A DNA stretch of 8,735 nucleotides from positions 1-8,735 of the forward strand of contig JAOACV010000027.1 of assembly GCA_026417675.1 (NCBI GenBank). The letters run 5' to 3'. Under the pieces are notes generated by a model. The model saw only the letters and a list, made by a program, of their open reading frames with translations. It was not told the origin of the DNA and made no database searches. Made by a program: the position numbers and the translations under genes. Positions within the stretch are counted from its first letter, which is position 1. Every line of letters begins with the position of its first letter. Source of the DNA: Verrucomicrobiia bacterium (GTDB lineage: Bacteria > Verrucomicrobiota > Verrucomicrobiia > CAIQCK01). Positions 1-6,353 of the stretch are shown here, in pieces.

Positions 1-1626
1 CGCGCGGGGTCGCAGGGAGGCGTAAACTTCCTCTCGGTCCGCCTTGGCCACCATGAACCACGGCGTGCCGGGCACGGGGCGGAGGACGGCCACCACCGGC
101 ACGAAGCGATAGTCCACGCCCTCCACAACGCCGACCTCGCCACGCACAGCCATCGCCGCCGGCAGCTTCTTGGCACTGACGGGGATGCGCAAGTTTAACG
201 CGGTGCCTTTCTGGTGGCGCAGTTCGTTCAGATACAGCACATCATCGCCGTCCCGCCGCACCAGCAATGTTTCCGCCGTGCGGCTCGACGTCGGCCAGGA
301 TTGAATCAGCGGGAAAAGAACGCGGTTTGGATTGATGCGCAACAGCAGCACGCCCACGGGGGGTTGGCCGGGCACAGGGGGAAAACGCTGTTGCATTCCG
401 GCTCCGCCCGCGGATGGCTGCCGAAGCAATAACGGGACGGTCAGGTCCATGTGGATGCCGCCGGCATGCTTGTCGCGATGCAGGTCCGAGAGCACGACTT
501 CTTTCAGCCGCATGGCCTCCTGCGCCACTTGGCGGCAGGCCGGCCCAATCTCTTCCGCCGAAGGTGAGACCGAAAGCCGCAGGTTCAGTTGCGGGTCGAG
601 CAGCACGATACTGTCGTAGTCATCGCGATAGGTTGCCTGGGTCAACCAGTCGCTAATCTCCAGCCGCAGCTCGTTGCGAGTGGAGTCCTTGAGATAGTCA
701 CGCACCCGGACGGCGATGAAGCGCCTGTTAAAAAGGGAATCGCCGTCCTTTAGCCGCTCTTGGCGCCATGCGACGATCTGATTGATCTTCAGGTCCGCAA
801 TCGCGCCCATTTCCTCCTCAGCCCTCTTGCGGGCCGCAGCATCCATCTGACTGAGGTAGAGGAAGCCGAGGTATCCAATGACCGAAGCCGTTGACAGCAG
901 CACCAACAGCAGGACCCAGCCGAATTTGGACGAGAGCCGCAACGCCTCCGGCGACCAATCCAGAGCGAACATCCGCAACGGCCAGGTGTCCGTTCCGGCC
1001 GCGCACACGAGGGCCGTGCCAAGAAACAGAAACGCCACCGCCGTCACCAGCGCCATGGGGAAGAACCCCGTGCCCCAAAGCGTCGGTTGGCCCATTGCAT
1101 AACCGGCGATCATCACCAGAGCGCAAAACACCCCTGCGGACGCCAGCAGCGACGCGACATGGCGACACCCCCGGCACCGGCCCCAAGGTGGCAAGGTCAT
1201 CAGCGTGGCGAGCGCAAGCGTCAAATGCGTCAACGCTGTAATCGGCGTCATGCGGCCCGCATTGATCCCCGACGGCGTCATTGGCGAGCCGCTCAGCCAA
1301 TCGTCCACAAGCCGCGCGAGGGGCGTGTAGGACTTGGCCATCACCAGCAAACCAAACGCCGCGACGACGAACACGGCGAACATCGCGAAAACCCACGTCG
1401 CACGATGGCTAGGCCAGCGGTTACGCAGAAAGACCGCGCTGCTCAGCAGGACAAACGCCCACGCGGTGCTGGGAGCCATCGGGACACGGTTCTCGCCGAA
1501 GGCGCCGATCTGCCACTGGCCCAACGCCCAACTGATGAGCACCAACACCGCCATGCCCGCGGAGACGGCCGCGCAGACCGCCGTGAGCCGGCGCGCCAAA
1601 ATGTCCATGCGAGAGTTGGAGTTCAT
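1..1626 (-). CDS. Membrane sensor protein, N-terminal part (probable PAS-type histidine kinase), cut by left edge
   Basis: The frame is open without a stop from 1626 to the left edge, giving 542 codons. Two in-frame ATGs are possible, at 1626 and 1608. I chose 1626; an in-frame TGA lies 24 nt further upstream and neither start has a clear Shine-Dalgarno sequence. The N-terminus is a membrane module with hydrophobic stretches near residues 13-35, 51-67, 74-97, 127-145, 158-176, 189-210 and 236-258. Three of them share a degenerate motif: MAPSTAWAF at 50, MTPITALTH at 126 and MALVTAVAF at 191. After the last segment, residues about 263-538 form an extracytoplasmic sensor region that opens with AIADLKINQIVAWRQERL. 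Characteristic blocks include PLIQSWPT, AETLLVRRDGDDVLYLNELR and VVEGVDYRFVPV. From family knowledge, this arrangement precedes PAS, histidine-kinase and sometimes receiver domains in soil bacteria. The kinase core is not in the window, so the output type is inferred. The ligand is unknown. Confidence 0.85.
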   Translation of the reverse strand, partial: MNSNSRMDILARRLTAVCAAVSAGMAVLVLISWALGQWQIGAFGENRVPMAPSTAWAFVLLSSAVFLRNRWPSHRATWVFAMFAVFVVAAFGLLVMAKSYTPLARLVDDWLSGSPMTPSGINAGRMTPITALTHLTLALATLMTLPPWGRCRGCRHVASLLASAGVFCALVMIAGYAMGQPTLWGTGFFPMALVTAVAFLFLGTALVCAAGTDTWPLRMFALDWSPEALRLSSKFGWVLLLVLLSTASVIGYLGFLYLSQMDAAARKRAEEEMGAIADLKINQIVAWRQERLKDGDSLFNRRFIAVRVRDYLKDSTRNELRLEISDWLTQATYRDDYDSIVLLDPQLNLRLSVSPSAEEIGPACRQVAQEAMRLKEVVLSDLHRDKHAGGIHMDLTVPLLLRQPSAGGAGMQQRFPPVPGQPPVGVLLLRINPNRVLFPLIQSWPTSSRTAETLLVRRDGDDVLYLNELRHQKGTALNLRIPVSAKKLPAAMAVRGEVGVVEGVDYRFVPVVAVLRPVPGTPWFMVAKADREEVYASLRPRA

Positions 1627-1640
1627 CGAACCGGACGGGG

Positions 1641-1760
1641 CTACGTGTCAAAGCCCTCTGGTGCCTTCCGAGAGCGTTTGGAGCCGATGGGCCGCTGGAA
1701 GAACGCCCTTGCCCACCGGCGGGGTTCCGTCAACAGCCCGCAAATAAACACACGCACCAT
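1641..1760 (-). CDS. Small basic ORF with a strong ribosome binding site, possible leader peptide
   Basis: This is a 39-codon reading frame in the gap between the fusion gene and the sensor gene. It ends 14 nt before the sensor start codon. AAGGAG (minus strand, 1768-1773) lies 7 nt before the ATG at 1760 and 4 nt before an adjacent in-frame ATG at 1763. The larger genes here lack such a site, which is the main reason to take the frame seriously. The peptide begins MVRVFICGLLTEPRRWARAF and continues QRPIGSKRSRKAPEGFDT: a short hydrophobic start, then a strongly basic tail rich in Arg and Lys. I do not recognise a family. It could be a leader peptide coupled to the sensor gene, an independent small protein, or part of a dispersed repeat that happens to be open. 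Confidence 0.35.
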   Translation of the reverse strand: MVRVFICGLLTEPRRWARAFFQRPIGSKRSRKAPEGFDT

Positions 1761-1763
1761 CAT

Positions 1764-1773
1764 GCGTCTCCTT
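1764..1773 (-). promoter_or_regulatory. Strong Shine-Dalgarno site before the small ORF
   Basis: The minus strand reads AAGGAGACGC followed directly by ATGATG. The AAGGAG core is a near-complete match to the anti-Shine-Dalgarno complement at suitable spacing. None of the other annotated start codons has a comparable site. Confidence 0.45.
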
Positions 1774-1846
1774 CGTCAACGACGGGCGGCTTGCGACGCG
1801 GCGCATCGTAGTCAGACAGCGGCGAAAGCTCAAGCAGCCGGCTCGC

Positions 1847-2122
1847 TTACGACGGGCCGGCGGGCGCGTCGAGCAGAGCGCGCACTTCGCGGCTGAGCGT
1901 GTCGGCCGAAAACGGTTTCTGCAGCATGGGGATGCGCTGGCTGGTCAGGCCGTGCTGGATGATCGTCTCCTGCGTGTAGCCGCTTATGTAAAGCACCTTC
2001 ATGTCCGGCCGCAACGGTTTCATTAACTGCACCGAGGCGCAGCCGCCCAGACCGGGCATGACCACGTCGGTGATCATCAGCATGGCGAAGTCCAAACCGC
2101 GCCGGTCGCGCAGCGCCTCGAG
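1847..2122 (-). other. C-terminal half of a response-regulator receiver domain (remnant of a hybrid kinase)
   Basis: Residues about 517-607 of the fusion frame match strands beta3 to helix alpha5 of a CheY-like receiver. The order is phospho-acceptor ITD(535)VVMPG, then RPDMKVLYISGYT with Ser563 at the conserved Thr/Ser position, then PMLQKPF with Lys585, ending about 20 residues later at DAPAGPS. The wording (LYISGYT followed by a QKPF block) is typical of the receiver that closes hybrid histidine kinases. The beta1-alpha1 part with the acidic Mg-binding residues is absent, so the domain could not be phosphorylated normally. It probably derives from the last part of a kinase gene that lay upstream of the sensor gene. 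The exact left border is uncertain by about 30 bp. Confidence 0.75.
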
Positions 2123-3670
2123 CGCGTTGCGCAGCGCGGGCAGATGATCGGGGCCTTGTTCCGAGCTGACGACGGCGACGCGGCCCATATGCTCGGTCTT
2201 GCCGTGGCCGGGCGAATTGATGAGCGCGACGAGGTCGGTGCCGGGGACGGGCTTTGCGTCAATATAGACGCCGCCAGGGTGCAGATTGCCGAAGAACACG
2301 GTCTGGCCGGTGCCGTCGGGGTTCATCGTCCAGAGGTGGTGATAGTTGACTTGGTTGCGGTCCACGTATTCCCAACGCATGTAAAGGATGCGGCCGTCGG
2401 GCAGCGGCCACGGCGTGTTGTCGTGTTCGAGATTGGCGGAAAGCTGGCGGATGTTCCGGCCGTCAGCGTCGCAACGGTAAATGTTGGCGACCTGCGTCAG
2501 CCAGCAGTTGACCCAGCGTTTGCTGCGCGCCGACACGAACACGATGCCGCCGTCGGGCAACCAGCACGGCTCGATGTCGTCGTAGATGCCGTCGGTGAGT
2601 TGGCGCAGGCCGGTCCCGTCGCTGTTAATCGTGTAAAGATGATAGGTGTGGCTGCCGCCTTTGCGGTAGGAGAAGACGATCGTGCGGCCGTCGTAATGAA
2701 CGGCGGGATCGCGCACCGAGCCTTCCAGATCCTCCAGCAGCGTCGTCAGCTTGCCGGTCCTGAGGTGGAGTTTGCAGAGCCGCCCGGCCTTGCCATACAC
2801 CTTCTTGCTCTCGTCGGGCGAGAAGTAACCGAAGTTCGCATACCAGTGCTCGTGGATGATCGAGCGCACGGCGAAGACGATCTCCTCCACGTTCGCCAGG
2901 GGGCCGGCCTTGAACTTGTCGAGCGCGAGCGGCTCCGACTCGGTCCGCTGCAACGGCGTGCGGCTCGTGCCGAGATAAACGTAATCGTAGATGATCCAGC
3001 TCCCGTCGCGCAGCGTCAGCGTGATAGTGTTCTCGCCCGCGTTCAACGTGCCCGCCGGCACCGGTGCGACGACGGAGAGCGGCCCCTTGACCTCGCCGGG
3101 GCCAGCGTTGCTCTCGTGCGAGCCTGTGGGCGCGCGGCGTGCGAGGATCTCGCGGCCGTTGACGGCGACCATCAGCTCCGAGGACTCCCACGTGTCGGTC
3201 AGGCCGAGGATGAGAAACAACGGCTGGCGCGGAATCTTCGGCGCGTTGAACCGGATCGTGAACGTGTGCGCCTTGCCGCCGGCCCACGCATCGCGCGTGC
3301 TGGGATGGATGTATGGCCACGCCGTCAACGGATCCTTGCCGACGGTGAAGACGATCGGGTTCGGATAAGCCTTCACGTAACCCGGCCAGCGCTCCGCCGC
3401 CAGCCCGAACTCCATCGCCGAGGCGTCAGGCTTGCCGAGGCAAAACAACGTTTCATGCGGAGCCGGCCCGACGCGTGCCGGGGTCTCCGGCGCGGCCCAA
3501 CCCGGCGCAGCGGTCAGAACGACCAGCGCCAGGGTCAGCGTCGCGGGGACAAGGACCGTTGGATGAGGCCAAAGACCTTCGACGGTTGCAGAAACGACAG
3601 TTTGGAACCCTGCTGCCTTCCGTCGCTTTCGATGCGATTCTCGTTTGCGGCTGCAAACTCCGACCAACAT
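1847..3670 (-). CDS. Exported PL4-like beta-sandwich and PD40 propeller protein, truncated and fused in frame to a partial receiver domain
   Basis: The 607-residue frame starts at ATG 3670. After a basic N-terminus (1-36), a signal peptide with hydrophobic core runs about 38-60, with likely cleavage after GWAA. Residues about 85-235 resemble the carbohydrate-binding beta-sandwich domain III of family 4 rhamnogalacturonan lyases (PDASAMEFGL, FTVGKDPLTAWPYIHP, HTFTIRFNAPKI, ELMVAVNGREIL). Residues about 275-508 are PD40/TolB-like propeller blades of the hydrazine-synthase-alpha middle-domain type (LYTINSDGTGLRQLTDGIYDD, CWLPDGGIVFVSAR, PLPDGRILYMRWEYVDRN). Known relatives are much longer and continue past the GRVAVVSSEQGPD block, often with a C-terminal haem-type CxxCH region. 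Here the frame instead passes at about 506-517 into the second half of a receiver domain: phospho-acceptor Asp535 in ITDVVMPG, Ser563 in YISGYT, Lys585 in LQKPF. The receiver's first half with its acidic pocket is missing. An exported propeller joined to a cytoplasmic signalling fold makes no topological sense, so the fusion is probably non-functional or artefactual. Confidence 0.85.
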   Translation of the reverse strand: MLVGVCSRKRESHRKRRKAAGFQTVVSATVEGLWPHPTVLVPATLTLALVVLTAAPGWAAPETPARVGPAPHETLFCLGKPDASAMEFGLAAERWPGYVKAYPNPIVFTVGKDPLTAWPYIHPSTRDAWAGGKAHTFTIRFNAPKIPRQPLFLILGLTDTWESSELMVAVNGREILARRAPTGSHESNAGPGEVKGPLSVVAPVPAGTLNAGENTITLTLRDGSWIIYDYVYLGTSRTPLQRTESEPLALDKFKAGPLANVEEIVFAVRSIIHEHWYANFGYFSPDESKKVYGKAGRLCKLHLRTGKLTTLLEDLEGSVRDPAVHYDGRTIVFSYRKGGSHTYHLYTINSDGTGLRQLTDGIYDDIEPCWLPDGGIVFVSARSKRWVNCWLTQVANIYRCDADGRNIRQLSANLEHDNTPWPLPDGRILYMRWEYVDRNQVNYHHLWTMNPDGTGQTVFFGNLHPGGVYIDAKPVPGTDLVALINSPGHGKTEHMGRVAVVSSEQGPDHLPALRNALEALRDRRGLDFAMLMITDVVMPGLGGCASVQLMKPLRPDMKVLYISGYTQETIIQHGLTSQRIPMLQKPFSADTLSREVRALLDAPAGPS

Positions 3671-3687
3671 GTGAGACTCTGGGTTCG

Positions 3688-3711
3688 TCCCGCGCCTCGG
3701 TTATCGCGGGA
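3688..3711 (-). promoter_or_regulatory. Perfect 7-bp inverted repeat upstream of the fusion gene
   Basis: TCCCGCG and CGCGGGA flank a 10-nt loop, starting 18 nt upstream of the ATG at 3670 and inside the 138-bp gap after the propeller gene. No T-run follows, so it is not a normal intrinsic terminator. It could be an operator or a 5' UTR hairpin. In GC-rich DNA a chance origin is also plausible. Confidence 0.25.
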
Positions 3712-3808
3712 CCGATGATTTCGGAAACACGGGAGGCCAGCCATCGCTTGCCCCGCCCGTTCGCAGGCAGTGTGCTGGACGGCCATCGCAACGTCAAGCG
3801 CGCCGACG

Positions 3809-5071
3809 CTACTTCAGATTCTCCGGATAAACGATGTGGAGATCAATCGTCCCGGAGCGGTTCGAGTTGAAGCAGATGCGGCGGCCGTCCGCGCTCGGAC
3901 AGGCCTGTGGCTGCGCCCAAAACATGTCGCCGGAGGAGCCGCGCGGACCGGACCGCGAGTAGGCGGTGCCTGTGCGCGCGAGATACCGGGCCGTGCCGTC
4001 GAGCCGCAGCACCATGATCTCGTCCAGCGGCGGCGCGTAGGCGTCGGGGAGATGACCTGCGATCGGGAAGAACGAGACCACAAACCAGTCGTTAACCTTC
4101 TTCGGCCACGTGACGTGCGCATTCTGCACGTAGGCGGCCTTTGACCGCGGCGCGCTAAACAACGCGCGGTCGTCGCTGCCGTCGAGGTTCACCACGCGGA
4201 TTTCCAGCGCCGGCTCCGGTCCCGCCGGCGCGCCGCGGCGCGTGACCACCGGCATCTTCGGGTAGGCGAGCTTGCCGTCCGGCGAAAAATCATAGTGCCC
4301 GCCGCCGCCGACCCCATCGAGCTTGCGGACAAGCCGGCCGGTGTCGTCATAGACCAACAGCGCCTGTCGCGCGCCGTCAGACGAACGATACGCGAGCGCG
4401 ATCAGGTTGCGGCAGCCGATGTAGCGCGGCTTGCCCCAGTCCACGAAACATCCCTCCGGCACGTCCGCCTTGAACGCGCGCTCCTCCCGCATGTCCGGCA
4501 GCCGGAACGAACGCAGCGTGTGGTCGTTGGTGATCGCCAGGATGCGGTCGCCCGCCTGGTTCAACGACGGCCCCGCCGGCGCCAGCCACCCCGGCGCAAA
4601 CGACTTCAACCGCTCCGCGCGGCCGGCGTTGACGTCGTAGCGGTAGAGATCGGCGCCTTTCCACGTGTAGAGGATGGCCGGATCTCGACGGTCCCAAACC
4701 AGCCGCCAATCATACTCGGCGATAGTGAAGAGCCGTTTCAGAAATCGCCCGTCGCCGTCGCACAGCACGACTTGCCAGTTCTTTTGCTGCAGATCCGACC
4801 AGATGGCGACCATGCGGCTGCCGTCGGCGTTCCACGGATCGCGGTAATGATAGAGGTTGTGCTCGTGCCCGTCGTCCTTGCGCAACTGCCGCACGCGCGC
4901 GCCGTGGGCCGGATCCGCCGCGTCCACGATCCTCACCGCATCGCCGCCTTGAACTGCCGACAATTCCTGCGCCGGGACGGGAAATAACGTCGCTGGCAGC
5001 ACGACCGCCATGATGGCCCCGGCTGCGGCGAAGCCCCGATGTGACTTGTGACTCGCGAAGCTGGCTTTCAT
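3809..5071 (-). CDS. Exported beta-propeller protein of unknown function
   Basis: The product is 420 residues from ATG 5071. A GTG at 5092 would add 7 residues (VAFYYAN), but the ATG gives a better signal peptide: a basic n-region, hydrophobic core at about 13-30, and likely cleavage near PVPAQ/ELS. The mature part consists of repeated short blade motifs of the WD40-like/PD40 type: DPWNADGSRMVAIWSD (78-93), ADLYRYDVNAGRAERL (140-155), HYDFSPDGKLAYPKM (259-273), LEIRVVNLDGSDDRALF (289-305), EIMVLRLDGTARYL (351-364) and PSADGRRICFNSNRSGTIDLHIV (392 to 414). About six or seven blades would fit this length. The His-rich DDGHEHNLYHY at 66-76 faintly recalls oligogalacturonate-lyase-type propellers, but I cannot confirm catalytic residues. 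It lies between the DapA-family gene and the PL4/PD40 fusion gene, which suggests a role in extracellular glycan or sugar-acid handling. There is no clear Shine-Dalgarno sequence. Confidence 0.8.
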   Translation of the reverse strand: MKASFASHKSHRGFAAAGAIMAVVLPATLFPVPAQELSAVQGGDAVRIVDAADPAHGARVRQLRKDDGHEHNLYHYRDPWNADGSRMVAIWSDLQQKNWQVVLCDGDGRFLKRLFTIAEYDWRLVWDRRDPAILYTWKGADLYRYDVNAGRAERLKSFAPGWLAPAGPSLNQAGDRILAITNDHTLRSFRLPDMREERAFKADVPEGCFVDWGKPRYIGCRNLIALAYRSSDGARQALLVYDDTGRLVRKLDGVGGGGHYDFSPDGKLAYPKMPVVTRRGAPAGPEPALEIRVVNLDGSDDRALFSAPRSKAAYVQNAHVTWPKKVNDWFVVSFFPIAGHLPDAYAPPLDEIMVLRLDGTARYLARTGTAYSRSGPRGSSGDMFWAQPQACPSADGRRICFNSNRSGTIDLHIVYPENLK

Positions 5072-5086
5072 GTTCGCGTAGTAAAA

Positions 5087-5101
5087 CGCCACTGTATGGC
5101 G
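5087..5101. promoter_or_regulatory. Short inverted repeat just upstream of the propeller gene
   Basis: CGCCA and TGGCG are separated by 5 nt, about 16 nt upstream of the ATG at 5071. The alternative GTG start at 5092 overlaps this element. It is a possible operator half-site pair or hairpin, but short enough to be chance. Confidence 0.15.
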
Positions 5102-5186
5102 AAAGTTTGCCAGAACCTTCGCGCGCGCGGAGGAAGGTTGAGCAGAGTTGTCCGCGAGTTCTGACCGGCCAGGGTCTGGCGGGCGA

Positions 5187-6158
5187 TCAGCAGATCTCGG
5201 CGAGCACCCGCTTTAGCTGGATGAACTGCGACCGCGGCAGTTTCGGCGACCACGGATCGTGGGCGGCGTTTGCGGGAATGACGCCCGTCAGCGTCAACGC
5301 CCAGAGCAGCCGCTGCATGCAACCCTCGACCGGCGGGGCAAAAACGGCCTCCGCGAAGGCGTTGGCTTTCCGGTTCAGGTCCACAAACCGTTGTGCCTCC
5401 CCGCGCAGCCACGCCGAAACCAACTCCACCTGCGGGCCGGTCCACGCTGCGGCCAACGCGACCAGCGCCGCTTCCGCGCCGCACATCAGCGTGTAGCCGA
5501 GGAAACGGTCCTCGCCGCTGACCAAGACGAGATCGGGGAATTCGTCCCGCATCATGCGCGCGAGGTCCTGATACGCGGTCACGCTGTCCAGAGCGGTCGT
5601 GGTCAGACCCACCACAGCCGGCAGCGCCAGCAATCGTCGCAGCAGCGCCGCCGAACCACACGGGCCACCCCTTGCTTGGGGACGGCAGCGAACGATCAGC
5701 GGACGACCGATGCCGCCCAGGGCTTTGTAATACTCGACCGTGTGCTGCTCGCGCTCCGATGCGTTCTCGAACGCCGCCGGCACGTCGGCCACCAGCGCGT
5801 CCGCGCCGAGCAACGCAGCCTCCTCGCCCATCGTCAGCGCGTCGCGGATGAAGACGCGCATCTGTTTGTCCGGCGGCAACTCGGCGCGCACGCGAGCGCC
5901 GACGGCGGCGACGATGAGCTTGGCCGGGCCGAGCGCCTCGCGCCATGAACGCATCAGGTCGCGGCGCGCGCCCCCGTCCAGCGACAACCCGCGCTCCGCC
6001 TCAGTCCACACCGCCACGCCCGCGACGTTCTGCTGCGCCATCCAGCGCGCGTAGCCGCTCTGCGCCGCACCCGCCAGCCGGCCGCGCGCGTCAAACGGCG
6101 CCGGCACCGCCGCCAACAGCGCGCCGCGCAACTTTTGTTTCCAGACGGCTCGATCCAT
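5187..6158 (-). CDS. DapA/NanA-superfamily protein with degenerate active site (probable pseudoenzyme or divergent aldolase)
   Basis: At 323 residues the protein is close to the normal length for the dihydrodipicolinate synthase / N-acetylneuraminate lyase TIM-barrel family. There is no signal peptide, so it is cytoplasmic. Family signatures include the N-terminal GALLAAVPAPFDARGRL (12-28), GVAVW (47-51), ALLGADALVADVPAAFENAS (115-133), ALPAVVGL (178-185), LDSVTAYQDLAR (190-201), SGEDRFLGYTLMCGAEAAL (214-232) and GVIPANAAHDPW (292-303). In the family the loop VVGI/L is followed by the Schiff-base lysine; here that position is Thr186 (codon ACC at 5601-5603). The Thr/Gly-rich loop after the second strand (TGE or HTGRG in relatives) reads TEAERG at 52-57. 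The tyrosine region before PxxxGG reads VRCRPQARGG, with Arg157 where Tyr is expected. The fold looks intact and the frame unbroken, so a non-catalytic or re-purposed role is possible. It is flanked by genes for exported proteins. Family assignment is firm; loss of catalysis is inferred from alignment by eye. Confidence 0.85.
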   Translation of the reverse strand: MDRAVWKQKLRGALLAAVPAPFDARGRLAGAAQSGYARWMAQQNVAGVAVWTEAERGLSLDGGARRDLMRSWREALGPAKLIVAAVGARVRAELPPDKQMRVFIRDALTMGEEAALLGADALVADVPAAFENASEREQHTVEYYKALGGIGRPLIVRCRPQARGGPCGSAALLRRLLALPAVVGLTTTALDSVTAYQDLARMMRDEFPDLVLVSGEDRFLGYTLMCGAEAALVALAAAWTGPQVELVSAWLRGEAQRFVDLNRKANAFAEAVFAPPVEGCMQRLLWALTLTGVIPANAAHDPWSPKLPRSQFIQLKRVLAEIC

Positions 6159-6166
6159 GGGTTCGC

Positions 6167-6187
6167 GATGAGCGATGCGTGATGAGT
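6167..6187. repeat. Three tandem 7-bp units in front of the DapA-family gene
   Basis: The plus strand reads GATGAGC, GATGCGT, GATGAGT, three consecutive units of GATGMGY. They end 8 nt upstream of the ATG at 6158. On the coding strand the repeat is ACTCATC-type and occupies the place where a Shine-Dalgarno site would be. It might affect translation initiation or be a remnant of a longer simple repeat. Confidence 0.4.
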
Positions 6188-6196
6188 AAGGTGTGA

Positions 6197-6208
6197 AAAA
6201 CCGGTTTT
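6197..6208. promoter_or_regulatory. 12-bp perfect palindrome AAAACCGGTTTT upstream of the DapA-family gene
   Basis: This AT-flanked perfect palindrome lies 38 nt before the start codon in a 195-bp intergenic gap. It stands out against GC-rich surroundings and could be an operator for a dimeric regulator. No regulator gene is visible next to it and no clear -35/-10 pair was found. Confidence 0.25.
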
Positions 6209-6353
6209 GGCTCTAATATCCTGACGGTCTGACACCGCAGAAGCAAGCACAGCCAAACGGCCCCGCGCAACCACCAAAAGCTGCCACCTGACATTGCCGA
6301 AGCCGTTGGGAAGCCGGGGGCATGTCGCCACCTCGGATTCCATCCATTCCTTC

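Noticed and set aside
818..1896. Several open frames of 74-269 codons on both strands across the sensor gene
   Set aside because: All overlap the continuous 542-codon sensor frame, which has coherent membrane segments and family motifs. The others are Arg/Gly/Cys-rich shadows.
2144..3718. A 524-codon open frame on the plus strand opposite the PL4/PD40 fusion gene
   Set aside because: It is antisense to a gene with clear signal peptide and domain motifs. Its product is low-complexity Arg/Ala/Val-rich with no recognisable motif, typical of a mirror frame in GC-rich DNA.
3535..3797. Two small minus-strand frames around the start of the fusion gene
   Set aside because: They overlap the signal-peptide coding region in other frames and have no recognisable features.
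4295..4987. A 230-codon plus-strand open frame
   Set aside because: It is antisense to the beta-propeller gene and shows shadow-frame composition.
5068..5946. A 292-codon minus-strand frame overlapping the DapA-family gene
   Set aside because: It is the same strand in a different frame, strongly Arg/Gly-rich, and lacks any motif. The 323-residue frame carries the family signatures.
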